A stretch of DNA of 64,000 nt from Aestuariibaculum marinum. GTDB lineage: Bacteria > Bacteroidota > Bacteroidia > Flavobacteriales > Flavobacteriaceae. The stretch spans positions 46,930 through 110,929 of the forward strand of contig NZ_JACVXD010000009.1 in the NCBI RefSeq assembly GCF_014596975.1. The letters run 5' to 3'. The translations under genes and the position numbers were made by a program. Below, one piece after another: positions 27,771 through 36,926 of the stretch. Position 1 is the stretch's first letter. Each line of letters opens with the position of its first letter. The notes beneath the pieces are model-generated. The model ran no database searches. It saw only the letters and a list, made by a program, of their open reading frames with translations, and was not told the origin of the DNA.

Positions 27771-29109
27771 ATTCCAAAGGGTTTACTAAATCGAAATTAT
27801 AACTTAAGTCTACACCATTACGCTCCACTTTTAACCGAATATGCTTTCCGGCGTCTTCGTAAAACATTTCCATTATTTTTTGAAGTGTAAAATGATGCGC
27901 TGGTTTTCCATTTACAGATAAGATAATATCATCTATTTGCAATCCTGCTTTAAACGCAGGTGAATTTTCCCGAAGCTCTACAATGGCATAAATAGGCTTT
28001 AAAACCAATTTAAAATCTTCCGCGAAAAAAATCTGTTTCCCTTGTAAATTATTCCCATCCTCCTGCCGATTTTCTTTTTCTGCAATGCGGCTTCTTGATT
28101 CTTTTACAAACCTAACGCCATCATGGGCCAATTCTATTCCGCTCTTGTTATACCTAAATTCGTCATTAAAATTGCCGTTTCTCTTTAAAACAACTTTGGC
28201 TTTCTGATAATCGAAAACAACATTAAAACGCATTAACACATTACCTGATAAACTCCCTGAACGTTCCCTATGCTGCTTGGCGTGTGCTATAAACAACGAA
28301 TCTGGGTAAGCGACATTCGGTTTTTTTAAAGTAAAACTATTTAAATGTAAAGCATCTATTTTCGAGCGTTTCCCATAAACACTCCCACTAAGACCATGAC
28401 CGAGAAAATCATAAAAAAAATGATTTCCCGAAGCTATACCTCGCTCATCGTCTTCAAACAACCATAGCGCATCACTCCCTCCCGAATCAATCAACAACTT
28501 AACAGGTATAGCCTGTTCTTGAATATCTACTACAGCATTTAAATAAGGTTTGTTATTATAAAATTCTAAATTAAAATCTTCACATTTTCTACATGCTTTG
28601 TAGCGATATTCATCAGGGTTGGTAAGTCGTAAAAATCGTCGTGAATAATTTACTTCAACCACTAAATCCTTCAACAAATCGAAACCTATAATACCGTGAA
28701 CAGGAACACCTAACTTGGGAGCTAAATTTAAATTGGCATCATAAATCGCATATAAATCCTGATTTAATTTAACCGCATCCCCTATTTTAAAAACATTATT
28801 TAACGATCGGTGTGCCATAATTCGCTCGCCTTCTCCCAGCCCTCGTAAATAAATCGTATCGGTATGTTTAATTTTTAAAGAATCGGATACATTTAAAAAA
28901 TTAAACAATATAGGTTTGGTAACACCGGTATCTAAAAGAAAGGACAAATTCACGCCGTTTATTTCAACCGGAACGATAATTAGATTGTTAATGAGTTTAA
29001 ATTTGACTTTATCAGATTGCTTTTTGTTGCGAACAACGAAGCTATTTTGAGAAAAATTATGAAAACCCAAGAAAAAAAGGAATACAATAAAAAGTACATA
29101 TTTTTTCAT
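27769..29109 (-). CDS. Retropepsin-like aspartic protease with PDZ domain
   Basis: A 446-residue exported protein (signal peptide to about residue 20). It has two aspartic-protease half-domains: VEINGVNLSFLLDTGVTKPIL (DTG, about residue 62) and LLIDSGGSDALWLF (DSG, about residue 212). A PDZ domain follows near the C terminus (VVELRENSPAFKAGLQIDDIILSVNGKPAH). This is an established Bacteroidetes architecture annotated as aspartyl protease family. The substrate is unknown. Its only promoter candidate, before 29109, is not clear. Confidence 0.88.
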   Translation of the reverse strand: MKKYVLFIVFLFFLGFHNFSQNSFVVRNKKQSDKVKFKLINNLIIVPVEINGVNLSFLLDTGVTKPILFNFLNVSDSLKIKHTDTIYLRGLGEGERIMAHRSLNNVFKIGDAVKLNQDLYAIYDANLNLAPKLGVPVHGIIGFDLLKDLVVEVNYSRRFLRLTNPDEYRYKACRKCEDFNLEFYNNKPYLNAVVDIQEQAIPVKLLIDSGGSDALWLFEDDERGIASGNHFFYDFLGHGLSGSVYGKRSKIDALHLNSFTLKKPNVAYPDSLFIAHAKQHRERSGSLSGNVLMRFNVVFDYQKAKVVLKRNGNFNDEFRYNKSGIELAHDGVRFVKESRSRIAEKENRQEDGNNLQGKQIFFAEDFKLVLKPIYAIVELRENSPAFKAGLQIDDIILSVNGKPAHHFTLQKIMEMFYEDAGKHIRLKVERNGVDLSYNFDLVNPLE

Positions 29110-29207
29110 GAGAATTTATTCGAATATTTGCCTATTCAATTTACAAATCTTTGAAACACAATACTTATTTTAGCCCAATTTTTAAATAAACTTTAATATA
29201 ATTTTAC

Positions 29208-29215
29208 CAACTTTG
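29208..29215 (+). promoter_or_regulatory. Near-consensus -7 element for the aminotransferase gene
   Basis: CAACTTTG differs from TAnnTTTG in its first base only and lies 20 bases before the ATG at 29236. Confidence 0.4.
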
Positions 29216-29235
29216 CGCCTCGTAACAACAAAATA

Positions 29236-30426
29236 ATGCCAACTATATCAAAAAAAGGGCGATTAATGCCCGAGTCACCTATTCGTAAATTAGTACCTTT
29301 TGCTGAGCAAGCTAAAAAGGACGGTAAACATATTTACCACTTAAATATTGGTCAACCTGATATTAAAACTCCTGAAGTCGCCTTGCAAGCTGTTAAAGAT
29401 AATACCGTAGAAATTCTTTCCTATTCGAGATCTGAAGGATCGGAAACTTACCGAACAAAATTAGCAGCCTACTATAAAAAACATGATATTGTAGTTAAAC
29501 CGGAAGATATTGTGGTGACCACAGGTGCCAGTGAGGCTTTATTATTTTTATTCAGCAGTATTATGGATCCGGGAGATGAAGTTATCATTTCCGAACCTTT
29601 TTATGCGAACTACATCGCCTTTTCTACAGCAACAGGTGTTAATGTCGTTCCTGCTATTTGCGATATTGATGATAATTTTGCATTACCATCAATTGAAACC
29701 TTCGAAAAGCTAATTACCCCGAAAACCAAATCTATTTTAATTTGTAATCCGGGTAACCCAACAGGATATTTATATTCAAAACAAGAGATTAAACAACTCG
29801 CTGCTCTAGCCAAAAAACACGATTTGTTTTTAATTGCCGATGAAGTATATCGTGAATTCGTTTACGACGGTGAAACCCACTACTCTATTCTACAATTAGA
29901 AGACATGGACGAGCATACTATTCTAATCGATTCGGTTTCTAAACGTTACAGTATGTGCGGTGCTCGTGTAGGCTGTTTAGTATCACGAAATAAAGTGGTA
30001 TTACAAACCGTTTTAAAATATGCTCAGGCACGTTTAAGTCCGCCCACATTCGCTCAAATTGCCAGTGAAGCGGCTTTAGATACGCCACAAAGTTATTTTG
30101 ACGATGTAATTGCCGAATATGTAGACCGACGTGATACCTTAATTAAGGAATTACAACACATTGAAGGTGTTAAAGTAGGATCTCCAAAGGGTGCTTTTTA
30201 CTGTATTGTTGAATTACCTATAAAAAATTCAGACGATTTTGCACAGTGGTTATTAGAGCACTTTGATATTGATGGCGAAACAGTAATGATTGCGCCAGCC
30301 GGAGGATTTTACTCAACCCCAGGCTTAGGTTTAAACCAAGTAAGGATTGCTTACGTACTTAATAAAGAGAGCTTAATAAAAGCCGTTAACATAATTAAAG
30401 AAGCCTTAAAAGTTTATAAAGACTAG
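29236..30426 (+). CDS. PLP-dependent aminotransferase (class I/II)
   Basis: A 396-residue fold-type I aminotransferase. It shows YSRSEGSETYRTKLA, VTTGASEALLF, ILICNPGNPTGYLY with the PLP-ring Asn, IADEVYREFVY and the Schiff-base Lys in DSVSKRYSMCGARVG, where a typical aspartate aminotransferase has SK-x-(F/Y). It is close to the bacterial aspartate or aromatic aminotransferase group, but the substrate cannot be fixed by reading. The stop overlaps murB by one base, suggesting co-expression. Confidence 0.87.
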   Translation: MPTISKKGRLMPESPIRKLVPFAEQAKKDGKHIYHLNIGQPDIKTPEVALQAVKDNTVEILSYSRSEGSETYRTKLAAYYKKHDIVVKPEDIVVTTGASEALLFLFSSIMDPGDEVIISEPFYANYIAFSTATGVNVVPAICDIDDNFALPSIETFEKLITPKTKSILICNPGNPTGYLYSKQEIKQLAALAKKHDLFLIADEVYREFVYDGETHYSILQLEDMDEHTILIDSVSKRYSMCGARVGCLVSRNKVVLQTVLKYAQARLSPPTFAQIASEAALDTPQSYFDDVIAEYVDRRDTLIKELQHIEGVKVGSPKGAFYCIVELPIKNSDDFAQWLLEHFDIDGETVMIAPAGGFYSTPGLGLNQVRIAYVLNKESLIKAVNIIKEALKVYKD

Positions 30427-31439
30427 TGCATATTCAAGAAAACATATCCTTAAAACCTTTTAATACCTTTGGTATTGATGTTCGTGCAGATCATTTTGTT
30501 TCGGTGAATTCTGTTGAAGAACTTAAATCCGTTTTATCGCTTCAAAACTACACGAATAAATTAATTCTGGGAGGGGGAAGTAATATGTTGCTAACAAAAG
30601 ATGTTAATGCTCTTGTTATTCATGTAAATTTAAAAGGTATTGAAGTATTTAATGAAAATGAACACGAGGTTTATGTTAAAGCCAACGCTGGCGAAAACTG
30701 GCATGAATTTGTATTATGGTGCATAAACAACAACTATGGAGGCGTAGAAAACCTGTCTTTAATACCCGGTAATGTAGGCACAGCACCCATTCAGAATATT
30801 GGTGCCTATGGTGTAGAACTTAAAGATGTTTTTCATTCGTGCGAAGCCATAACTGTAGAAAACAGTTCTATTGTAAATTTTACTAACGACGATTGTAATT
30901 TTGGATATAGAAATTCTATTTTCAAACAACAAGCCAAAGGCAAATATATTATTACGAGCGTTACTTTTAAATTAAGAAAAACAAATCACCAATTAAATAT
31001 CAATTACGGCACCATTGCATCGCAATTAAAGGCTATGCAGATTGGCTCGCCAACAATTCAGGATATTTCTAAAGCTGTCATTGCTATTCGAGAAAGTAAA
31101 TTACCTAATCCAAAGGAGATTGGAAATAGTGGTAGTTTCTTTAAAAACCCGGTTATTTCAAAAACGGCATTTAATAAACTTCTTGCAAATTTTGAAGACA
31201 TACCAAGCTACCCCGTTTCAGATACCGAAGTAAAAATTCCTGCCGGATGGCTTATTGAAAAAGCAGGATTTAAAGGAAAACGTTTTGGCGACTTTGGTGT
31301 TCATAAAAATCAAGCTTTAGTCTTGGTAAACTATGGAAATGCCAAGGGCGAAGACATATTAAAACTATCTAAACTAATACAAAATACAGTTAACCGTCTA
31401 TTTAATATTAATATAGAAGCTGAAGTAAACATTATTTAA
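30426..31439 (+). CDS. murB: UDP-N-acetylenolpyruvoylglucosamine reductase
   Basis: FAD enzyme that reduces UDP-GlcNAc-enolpyruvate to UDP-MurNAc in peptidoglycan synthesis, 337 aa. FAD-binding block LILGGGSNMLLT, NLSLIPGNVGTAPIQNIGAYGVEL, the catalytic Ser region GNSGSFFKNP and C-terminal GDFGVHKNQALVLVN are all present (type I MurB). GTG start overlaps the upstream aminotransferase stop (TAGTG), so no room for an independent promoter is evident. Confidence 0.95.
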   Translation: MHIQENISLKPFNTFGIDVRADHFVSVNSVEELKSVLSLQNYTNKLILGGGSNMLLTKDVNALVIHVNLKGIEVFNENEHEVYVKANAGENWHEFVLWCINNNYGGVENLSLIPGNVGTAPIQNIGAYGVELKDVFHSCEAITVENSSIVNFTNDDCNFGYRNSIFKQQAKGKYIITSVTFKLRKTNHQLNINYGTIASQLKAMQIGSPTIQDISKAVIAIRESKLPNPKEIGNSGSFFKNPVISKTAFNKLLANFEDIPSYPVSDTEVKIPAGWLIEKAGFKGKRFGDFGVHKNQALVLVNYGNAKGEDILKLSKLIQNTVNRLFNINIEAEVNII

Positions 31440-31454
31440 TACAAAAGAAATTTC

Positions 31455-31462
31455 TAACTTTG
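31455..31462 (+). promoter_or_regulatory. -7 element for the ECF sigma/anti-sigma pair
   Basis: TAACTTTG matches TAnnTTTG, 42 bases before the TTG start at 31505. Confidence 0.5.
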
Positions 31463-31504
31463 GCGATATTTTGCCCCCAAATTTTCACTTTAAAACCATA
31501 AAAG

Positions 31505-32035
31505 TTGATATCATCTATAGAAAAAGAAATTGTTAATCTGCTGGAACGAGGCGACAAAAAAGCCATTTCCCTTCTTTACGAGAACTACGCAGATGCTTTA
31601 TTTGGTGTTATAAAAAAAATAATATCAGACGATGATACTGCCCAAGATGTGCTTCAGGAAAGCTTTGTAAAAATATGGCGCTATTCAAAAAAATACGATG
31701 CCAAAAAAGCCAAACTTTTCACTTGGCTATACCGAATTGCCTATAACACAGCTATTGACAAAGTTCGATCTTTAAAAAATAAAGATGGAAATGAAGTCCA
31801 AATAGAAGCCACATACGTATATAAGTTATCAGCATCAGAGTTAAATCAGGATGTTTTAGATATTAAAAAGCATCTAGCTAGTTTAGATGAAAAGTATCAA
31901 ATTGTATTAAAAGCACTCTTTTTTGAGGGCATGACACAGCAAGAAGCCAGTGACGAACTAGATATTCCGCTGGGTACTATAAAATCGAGATTAAAAATTG
32001 GATTACGCGAATTGAAAAAAATTTATAATCCTTAA
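31505..32035 (+). CDS. ECF sigma-70 family factor
   Basis: A 176-residue sigma factor with region 2 (SLLYENYADALFGVIKKIISDD, AQDVLQESFVKIWRYSKKY, TWLYRIAYNTAIDKVRS) and region 4 (LDEKYQIVLKALFFEGMTQQEASDELDIPLGTIKSRLKIGLREL). Translation appears to start at TTG 31505. The adjacent gene encodes an RskA-type anti-sigma factor, so this is a SigK-like pair and not a FecI type. Confidence 0.9.
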   Translation: MISSIEKEIVNLLERGDKKAISLLYENYADALFGVIKKIISDDDTAQDVLQESFVKIWRYSKKYDAKKAKLFTWLYRIAYNTAIDKVRSLKNKDGNEVQIEATYVYKLSASELNQDVLDIKKHLASLDEKYQIVLKALFFEGMTQQEASDELDIPLGTIKSRLKIGLRELKKIYNP

Positions 32036-32047
32036 CTAAAAAAAGTC

Positions 32048-32839
32048 ATGAATGCGAAAATAACTACTTTTTTAAATTCTGGCCTATTAGAAAAATATCT
32101 ATTAGGTGAAACCTCTGTTGCCGAAACAGAAATGGTTGAAACCTATATTTCAAAATATCCAGAAGTTCAAAATGTATACAACAATCTTCAAGACAATTTA
32201 GAGGTTGTTGCTAAAAGTCAAGCTGTAGAAGCTCCAGCAAGCATCTTAAATAGTATTTTAGATGAACTTGACGACGCTCCTGTTGTAGAAATGAAAAAGC
32301 CTGCTAGAAATTACAAATCATGGTATAAATACAGTATTGCTGCCAGCGTTGCCGCCTTACTTTTTGCAGGAACCTCATATATTTTCTACAATCAGAATAA
32401 AAAATTAAGTCATGAAAACCAGGTTGTTGTTGATGAAATCTTCGATTTACGAAGTGACATTCAAATGAACAACAAAAGATTAGATGATTTAATGCAACAG
32501 TTTAAACAGCTTAACGACCCTGAAACTTATAAGTACATTATGCAGGGTAATAACCGTGCTAAAAACTTAAAAACGGTTGCTTATATCAATCCTAAGGACA
32601 AAACATCGATGATTGATGTGGTTTCTTTACCACAATTGCCAGAAGAACAATGTTACCAGATCTGGGCAGAGTTACAAGACAAAATGGTAAGCTTAGGGAT
32701 TTTAAGTGAAACCGACAGACAACTTAGAAAAATTCCATATGCCGAAAACGCGCTTGGTTTAAACATTACCATAGAGCCTAAAGGCGGAAATACAACAGCC
32801 TCTTTAGATAATTCGGTTGCTGAAATAGATTTGAAATAG
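32048..32839 (+). CDS. RskA-type anti-sigma factor
   Basis: A 263-residue membrane protein 12 bases after the sigma gene. A cytoplasmic zinc-less anti-sigma part (about residues 1-85, SGLLEKYLLGETSVAETEMVE) precedes a single membrane helix (YSIAASVAALLFAGTSYIFY, about 97-116), a short coiled coil, and the C-terminal extracytoplasmic RskA domain (KTVAYINPKDKTSMIDVVSL, CYQIWAELQDKMVSLGIL, ITIEPKGG). Signal-induced proteolysis is known for the family. The trigger here is unknown. Confidence 0.88.
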   Translation: MNAKITTFLNSGLLEKYLLGETSVAETEMVETYISKYPEVQNVYNNLQDNLEVVAKSQAVEAPASILNSILDELDDAPVVEMKKPARNYKSWYKYSIAASVAALLFAGTSYIFYNQNKKLSHENQVVVDEIFDLRSDIQMNNKRLDDLMQQFKQLNDPETYKYIMQGNNRAKNLKTVAYINPKDKTSMIDVVSLPQLPEEQCYQIWAELQDKMVSLGILSETDRQLRKIPYAENALGLNITIEPKGGNTTASLDNSVAEIDLK

Positions 32840-32868
32840 ATTAATAGCCCCAAATCTCAAAAACGAAA

Positions 32869-32905
32869 AAAAGCCTTATTAAGATATCTTAATAAGGCTT
32901 TTCTA
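32869..32905. terminator. Bidirectional terminator
   Basis: Long perfect inverted repeat, arms AAAAGCCTTATTAAGA and TCTTAATAAGGCTTTT, between convergent anti-sigma and aqpZ genes. Confidence 0.88.
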
Positions 32906-32934
32906 TTAAGCGCTATTATATCAATCCATAAAAA

Positions 32935-33624
32935 CTAAGCCTCTTTATTTAATAAGGTTTTATGCAAAAAACCAGCAACCAATGCGCCTGCTATAGGTGC
33001 CAGCCAAAACAACCATAATTGACTCGTATAATCTGCCCCAGCAAATAATGCCTGACTTGTAGAACGTGCAGGATTAACTGAAGTATTAGATATTGGTATA
33101 CTTATTAAATGAATCAAAGTTAAAGCCAAACCTATGGCAATGCCGGCAAAACCAGCCGGAGCTTTTGGATAAGTGCTTCCTAAAATAATTAATAAGAAAA
33201 ACATTGTGAGTACAAATTCGGCAATTAACACCGATACCATACCATAACCACCAGGAGATAATTCACCATAACCATTTGCAGCAAAACTGCCAATATCAAC
33301 AAAGTCAGACTTTCCTGAAACAATTAAATACAACACACCGGCAGCTCCAATACCACCTACTACCTGGGCTATAATATACCCTAATAATTCTTTTGCCGGA
33401 AAGACGCCACCAGCCCATAAGCCAATAGAAACCGCAGGGTTAAAATGCGCTCCAGAAATATGCCCTACTGCATATGCCATGGTAAGTACGGTTAAACCAA
33501 AGGCTAAAGCCACCCCTGCAAACCCAATACCTAGCTCTGGGAATCCAGCTGCGAAAATCGCACTACCACATCCGCCAAAAACCAGCCAAAATGTTCCAAA
33601 AAATTCTGCAAATAATTTTTTCAT
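32935..33624 (-). CDS. aqpZ: Aquaporin Z
   Basis: Six-helix MIP family channel of 229 residues. Both NPA half-helices are present, in [10 protein letters not shown] and TSVNPARST with the selectivity Arg after the second [24 protein letters not shown] is the usual AqpZ opening. The narrow ar/R filter cannot be proven from reading, but the overall sequence is that of water-specific AqpZ rather than GlpF, which is longer. Monocistronic. Confidence 0.93.
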   Translation of the reverse strand: MKKLFAEFFGTFWLVFGGCGSAIFAAGFPELGIGFAGVALAFGLTVLTMAYAVGHISGAHFNPAVSIGLWAGGVFPAKELLGYIIAQVVGGIGAAGVLYLIVSGKSDFVDIGSFAANGYGELSPGGYGMVSVLIAEFVLTMFFLLIILGSTYPKAPAGFAGIAIGLALTLIHLISIPISNTSVNPARSTSQALFAGADYTSQLWLFWLAPIAGALVAGFLHKTLLNKEA

Positions 33625-33749
33625 GAATTAAATAATTTAAAGGTTAACTACCTAAAGATAAGAATTTTTACAACGCCATGTAGTCCGAAATTTAATTTAG
33701 AAAGTACATTATCTTTTAATCTCAACTTCACATTCTATTCAAAAAGCAT

Positions 33750-33757
33750 TATCTTTG
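33750..33757 (+). promoter_or_regulatory. -7 element for the small membrane protein operon
   Basis: TATCTTTG, 17 bases before the ATG at 33774. Predicts a very short 5'UTR of about 10 bases. Confidence 0.6.
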
Positions 33758-33773
33758 CTTAAAATATTTTCAC

Positions 33774-33977
33774 ATGAAACTTGTATTATTAACATTAGCA
33801 TTGCTAGGATTAGGTGTCGCAGGTATAGCCATTAAAATTTGGGCTAAAAAAGACGGTAAATTTGCCGGTACATGTGCCAGCCAAAACCCAATGCTAAATA
33901 AAGATGGTGAAGCCTGTGGGTTTTGTGGAAAAACTCCCGATCAGTTCGATACTTGTAACGAACCTCAACACTCATAG
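33774..33977 (+). CDS. Small membrane-anchored Cys-rich protein
   Basis: A 67-residue protein: one N-terminal membrane helix (residues 3-22, LVLLTLALLGLGVAGIAIKI) and a short tail with four Cys (TCASQNPML, ACGFCGKTPDQFDTC). The CxxC plus outlying Cys could bind metal or form disulfides. It is a recurring flavobacterial small protein of unknown function. The next gene, a glycosyltransferase, starts 6 bases later, so they probably share a transcript. Confidence 0.75.
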   Translation: MKLVLLTLALLGLGVAGIAIKIWAKKDGKFAGTCASQNPMLNKDGEACGFCGKTPDQFDTCNEPQHS

Positions 33978-33983
33978 TACTAT

Positions 33984-35096
33984 ATGAGCATACTTGATTT
34001 TGTGTTCTACACGTTTGCTGTTGTAGTTGTTATTCAAGTTATTACATATATAGTTGTTTTGGGCAAATTCGCCTATTTAAAACCTAAAAAAAAACATACT
34101 CAAAACCTTCCCGTTTCGGTAATTGTTTGTGCTAAAAATGAAGCTGAAAATTTAAAAACGTTTCTGCCTTCTATCATTTCACAAAACTATCCCGATTTTG
34201 AAATTGTTCTTATAAATGATGCTTCCAGCGATGACACGCTTGAGGTCATGGAAGATTTCAAAAACCGATACAGTAATATTAAAATTGTTGATGTAAAAAA
34301 TATTGAAGCCTTTTGGGGAAATAAAAAATATGCTCTAACCTTAGGTATTAAAGCTTCAAGTCATGAGTATTTATTATTTACCGATGCCGACTGTAAACCG
34401 CTCTCTAATCAATGGATTCAAGAGATGAGTTCTTTTTTTAGTTCAAAGACATCTATTGTTTTAGGCTATGGTGCTTATGCCAAAATTAAAAATTCATTTT
34501 TAAACAAACTTATACGTTTCGAAACATTAGTTACAGCTGTTAATTACTTTTCTTTTGCCAAATTAGGGAACCCCTATATGGGTGTTGGCAGAAATCTTGC
34601 TTACACCAAAAAGGAATTTTTTAAAGCCAATGGGTTTATTCAACATATAAAAGTACGTTCGGGTGACGATGACCTTTTTGTAAATCAAGTAGCGACAAAA
34701 CCCAATACTGCAATTTGTTTTTCAAAAGATAGTTTTACCGAATCTGTTCCGAAAACCAAATGGAGTGCCTGGATTAGACAAAAACGACGTCATATTTCTA
34801 CAGCCAAACATTATAAATTCAATCATAAATTATCCTTAACCCTGTTATACCTTTGTCAGGTTTTATTTTGGATTTTAGCCATTGGTTTATCTATAACAAC
34901 ATTCATGTGGCCATTTGTTGTTGGATTAATTGTACTGCGTTTTATTGTACAATATTCTGTTTATGGTATGTCGGCTAAAAAACTCAATGAAAGCGATCTT
35001 TTAATACTACTTCCTTTACTTGAAATCTTTTTAATTATTGTACAATTGGTTATCTTTATAAAAAATCTTACATCAAAACCCAATCATTGGAAATAA
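33984..35096 (+). CDS. Family 2 glycosyltransferase
   Basis: A 370-residue GT-A protein: an N-terminal membrane helix (about residues 5-25), then the GT2 core (LPVSVIVCAKNEAENLKTFLPSI, VLINDASSDDT, LLFTDADCKP with the DxD-like motif) and the RSGDDDLFVNQVATK and KRRHISTAKHYK blocks of the processive group, followed by two to three C-terminal membrane helices. Donor and acceptor unknown. It overlaps the next gene by 10 bases. Confidence 0.87.
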   Translation: MSILDFVFYTFAVVVVIQVITYIVVLGKFAYLKPKKKHTQNLPVSVIVCAKNEAENLKTFLPSIISQNYPDFEIVLINDASSDDTLEVMEDFKNRYSNIKIVDVKNIEAFWGNKKYALTLGIKASSHEYLLFTDADCKPLSNQWIQEMSSFFSSKTSIVLGYGAYAKIKNSFLNKLIRFETLVTAVNYFSFAKLGNPYMGVGRNLAYTKKEFFKANGFIQHIKVRSGDDDLFVNQVATKPNTAICFSKDSFTESVPKTKWSAWIRQKRRHISTAKHYKFNHKLSLTLLYLCQVLFWILAIGLSITTFMWPFVVGLIVLRFIVQYSVYGMSAKKLNESDLLILLPLLEIFLIIVQLVIFIKNLTSKPNHWK

Positions 35097-35632
35097 AAGA
35101 TGCCATTATACGTGCTAAGGAAAACGACCAAAAAGCATTTAATTTTTTGTTAGATACCTTTTGGGATGATGTTTATGGATTTCAGTTAAAGCGTATTCAA
35201 AATGAAAATGACGCCGAAGATATTACCATTCAGACATTTTCAAGAGCCTTCGACCGTATTGAAACATTTGATGATAATTATAAATTTAAGACCTGGCTAA
35301 TCACCATTTCTAAAAATATTCACATCGATTTACTTCGGAAAGAAAAAAATTCTATTTCACGAGTTATTTCGAATGATGACAAATCGGTTTATCAAATTTT
35401 AGATGAATCTCCAACTCCTGAAGACAAACTCATCACCGATCAGAATCTGGCAAAACTACTTCGGGATATCAAAAAACTGAAACCCCACTATCAGGAAATC
35501 ATCAACATGCGTTACTTCCAGGAGTTAAGCTACAAGGAAATTTCTGTTCAGCTTGAAGAACCTATAAATAATGTGAAAGTAAAACTTCTAAGGGCGAAAA
35601 AGCTACTGGCAGAAATCATTCAGTCAAAATAA
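35087..35632 (+). CDS. ECF sigma-70 factor without adjacent anti-sigma gene
   Basis: A 181-residue sigma factor: region 2 (FNFLLDTFWDDVYGFQLKRIQN, AEDITIQTFSRAFDRIETFD) and region 4 (LKPHYQEIINMRYFQELSYKEISVQLEEPINNVKVKLLRAKKLL). Translation apparently starts at TTG 35087 inside the end of the GT2 gene. Unlike the other two sigma genes in the window it has no neighbouring anti-sigma gene but sits between GT2 and an Nramp-like transporter in one operon. Its targets are unknown. Confidence 0.87.
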   Translation: MEIKDAIIRAKENDQKAFNFLLDTFWDDVYGFQLKRIQNENDAEDITIQTFSRAFDRIETFDDNYKFKTWLITISKNIHIDLLRKEKNSISRVISNDDKSVYQILDESPTPEDKLITDQNLAKLLRDIKKLKPHYQEIINMRYFQELSYKEISVQLEEPINNVKVKLLRAKKLLAEIIQSK

Positions 35633-35634
35633 AA

Positions 35635-36879
35635 ATGATTGCTAAGCTTAAAAATCTAGGTCCGGGTTTATTATTTGCTGGCGCAGCAGTAGGCGTTTCT
35701 CATTTGGTACAATCTACACGTGCTGGTGCCGATTTTGGAATGGGGCTACTTTGGGCTTTACTAGTTGTTAATCTATTTAAATACCCCTTTTTTCAATTTG
35801 GACCACGCTATGCCACGGCCACAGGTGAAAGCTTATTAGAGGGCTATAAAAAATTAGGCAGAAGTATATTAACTATTTATTATATACTTAATCTTGCCAC
35901 AATGTTTACTATTCAGGCTGCCGTTACCATTGTAACTGCTGGTTTAGCAACTAATTTATTTGGCAACTTTGGCAGTTTAAGTATTGGTGAAAAAATGATT
36001 TTCAGTACCGAAATTTGGACCATGGTTATTCTTTTAATTTGCGTTACCCTACTTACCATTGGCAAATACAAACTGTTAGATCGACTCATGAAAGTTATTA
36101 TCATTACTCTAACCATAAGTACATTTGCTGCTGTTTGTATTGCCCTTTCTAACACACACCAACCTGTTTCTTTAACACAAATAATTCCGGATAACAGTTT
36201 AGACATTGCCTTTCTAATCGCCTTTATGGGGTGGATGCCTGCGCCTTTAGATGTATCGGTTTGGCAATCGCTTTGGGCAGTTCAAAAAAACGAAGACACC
36301 AAACAATACACTCCTGAATCTTCGCTATTCGATTTCAATATTGGTTATTTAAGTACCATTGTTATCGGAATAGGCTTTTTACTTTTAGGTACTTTAGTGA
36401 TGTATAAAAGCGGAGAAAGTTTCAGTCCTTCAGCCTCTGTATTTTCAGGGCAACTTATTACATTATACACCAAAAATCTTGGAAACTGGGCTTATATTAT
36501 CATTGGTGTTGCTGCGTTTACAACCATGTTTAGCACAACCTTAACCACACTAGACGCGTCACCAAGAGCGATGGCTAAAGCCACAAAACTCCTTTTCAAA
36601 AAAGAAACAAAATTAAACTACACGTTTTGGATGACGCTATTAACCATAGGATCTATTTATATCTTTTTCTTTTTAGCTTCAGAAATGGGAATGCTTATTC
36701 AAATTGCAACCATTCTTTCCTTTATAACAGCTCCATTTTTTGCAATCATCAACTATATTCTAATTTCAAGTAAACACACACCCAAATCTTGGCAACCATC
36801 AAAACAATTACACATATTAAGTTGGTTCGGAATTATCTTCTTAATAGGTTTTAGCATTTGGTATCTAAGCACATTATAG
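35635..36879 (+). CDS. Nramp-family-like transporter lacking the DPGN motif
   Basis: A 414-residue membrane protein with about eleven helices that aligns with Nramp/MntH over GPGLLFAGAAVGVSHLVQ and RAGADFGMGLLWALLVVNL. The metal-binding DPGN motif of helix 1 reads GVSH here, and the MPH motif of helix 6 reads MPAPLD. The usual Asp and Asn ligands for Mn(II)/Fe(II) are therefore missing. This places it in an outlying branch of the family with uncertain substrate. It starts 2 bases after the sigma gene stop. Confidence 0.75.
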   Translation: MIAKLKNLGPGLLFAGAAVGVSHLVQSTRAGADFGMGLLWALLVVNLFKYPFFQFGPRYATATGESLLEGYKKLGRSILTIYYILNLATMFTIQAAVTIVTAGLATNLFGNFGSLSIGEKMIFSTEIWTMVILLICVTLLTIGKYKLLDRLMKVIIITLTISTFAAVCIALSNTHQPVSLTQIIPDNSLDIAFLIAFMGWMPAPLDVSVWQSLWAVQKNEDTKQYTPESSLFDFNIGYLSTIVIGIGFLLLGTLVMYKSGESFSPSASVFSGQLITLYTKNLGNWAYIIIGVAAFTTMFSTTLTTLDASPRAMAKATKLLFKKETKLNYTFWMTLLTIGSIYIFFFLASEMGMLIQIATILSFITAPFFAIINYILISSKHTPKSWQPSKQLHILSWFGIIFLIGFSIWYLSTL

Positions 36880-36902
36880 CCACTTTTTAAAAGAATACTT
36901 TG

Positions 36903-36910
36903 TATCTTTG
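36903..36910 (+). promoter_or_regulatory. -7 element for lipA
   Basis: TATCTTTG, 16 bases before ATG 36927. It lies inside the longer open frame that begins at 36900, which argues for the later start. Confidence 0.6.
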
Positions 36911-36926
36911 TGCATTATTTTTCAAT

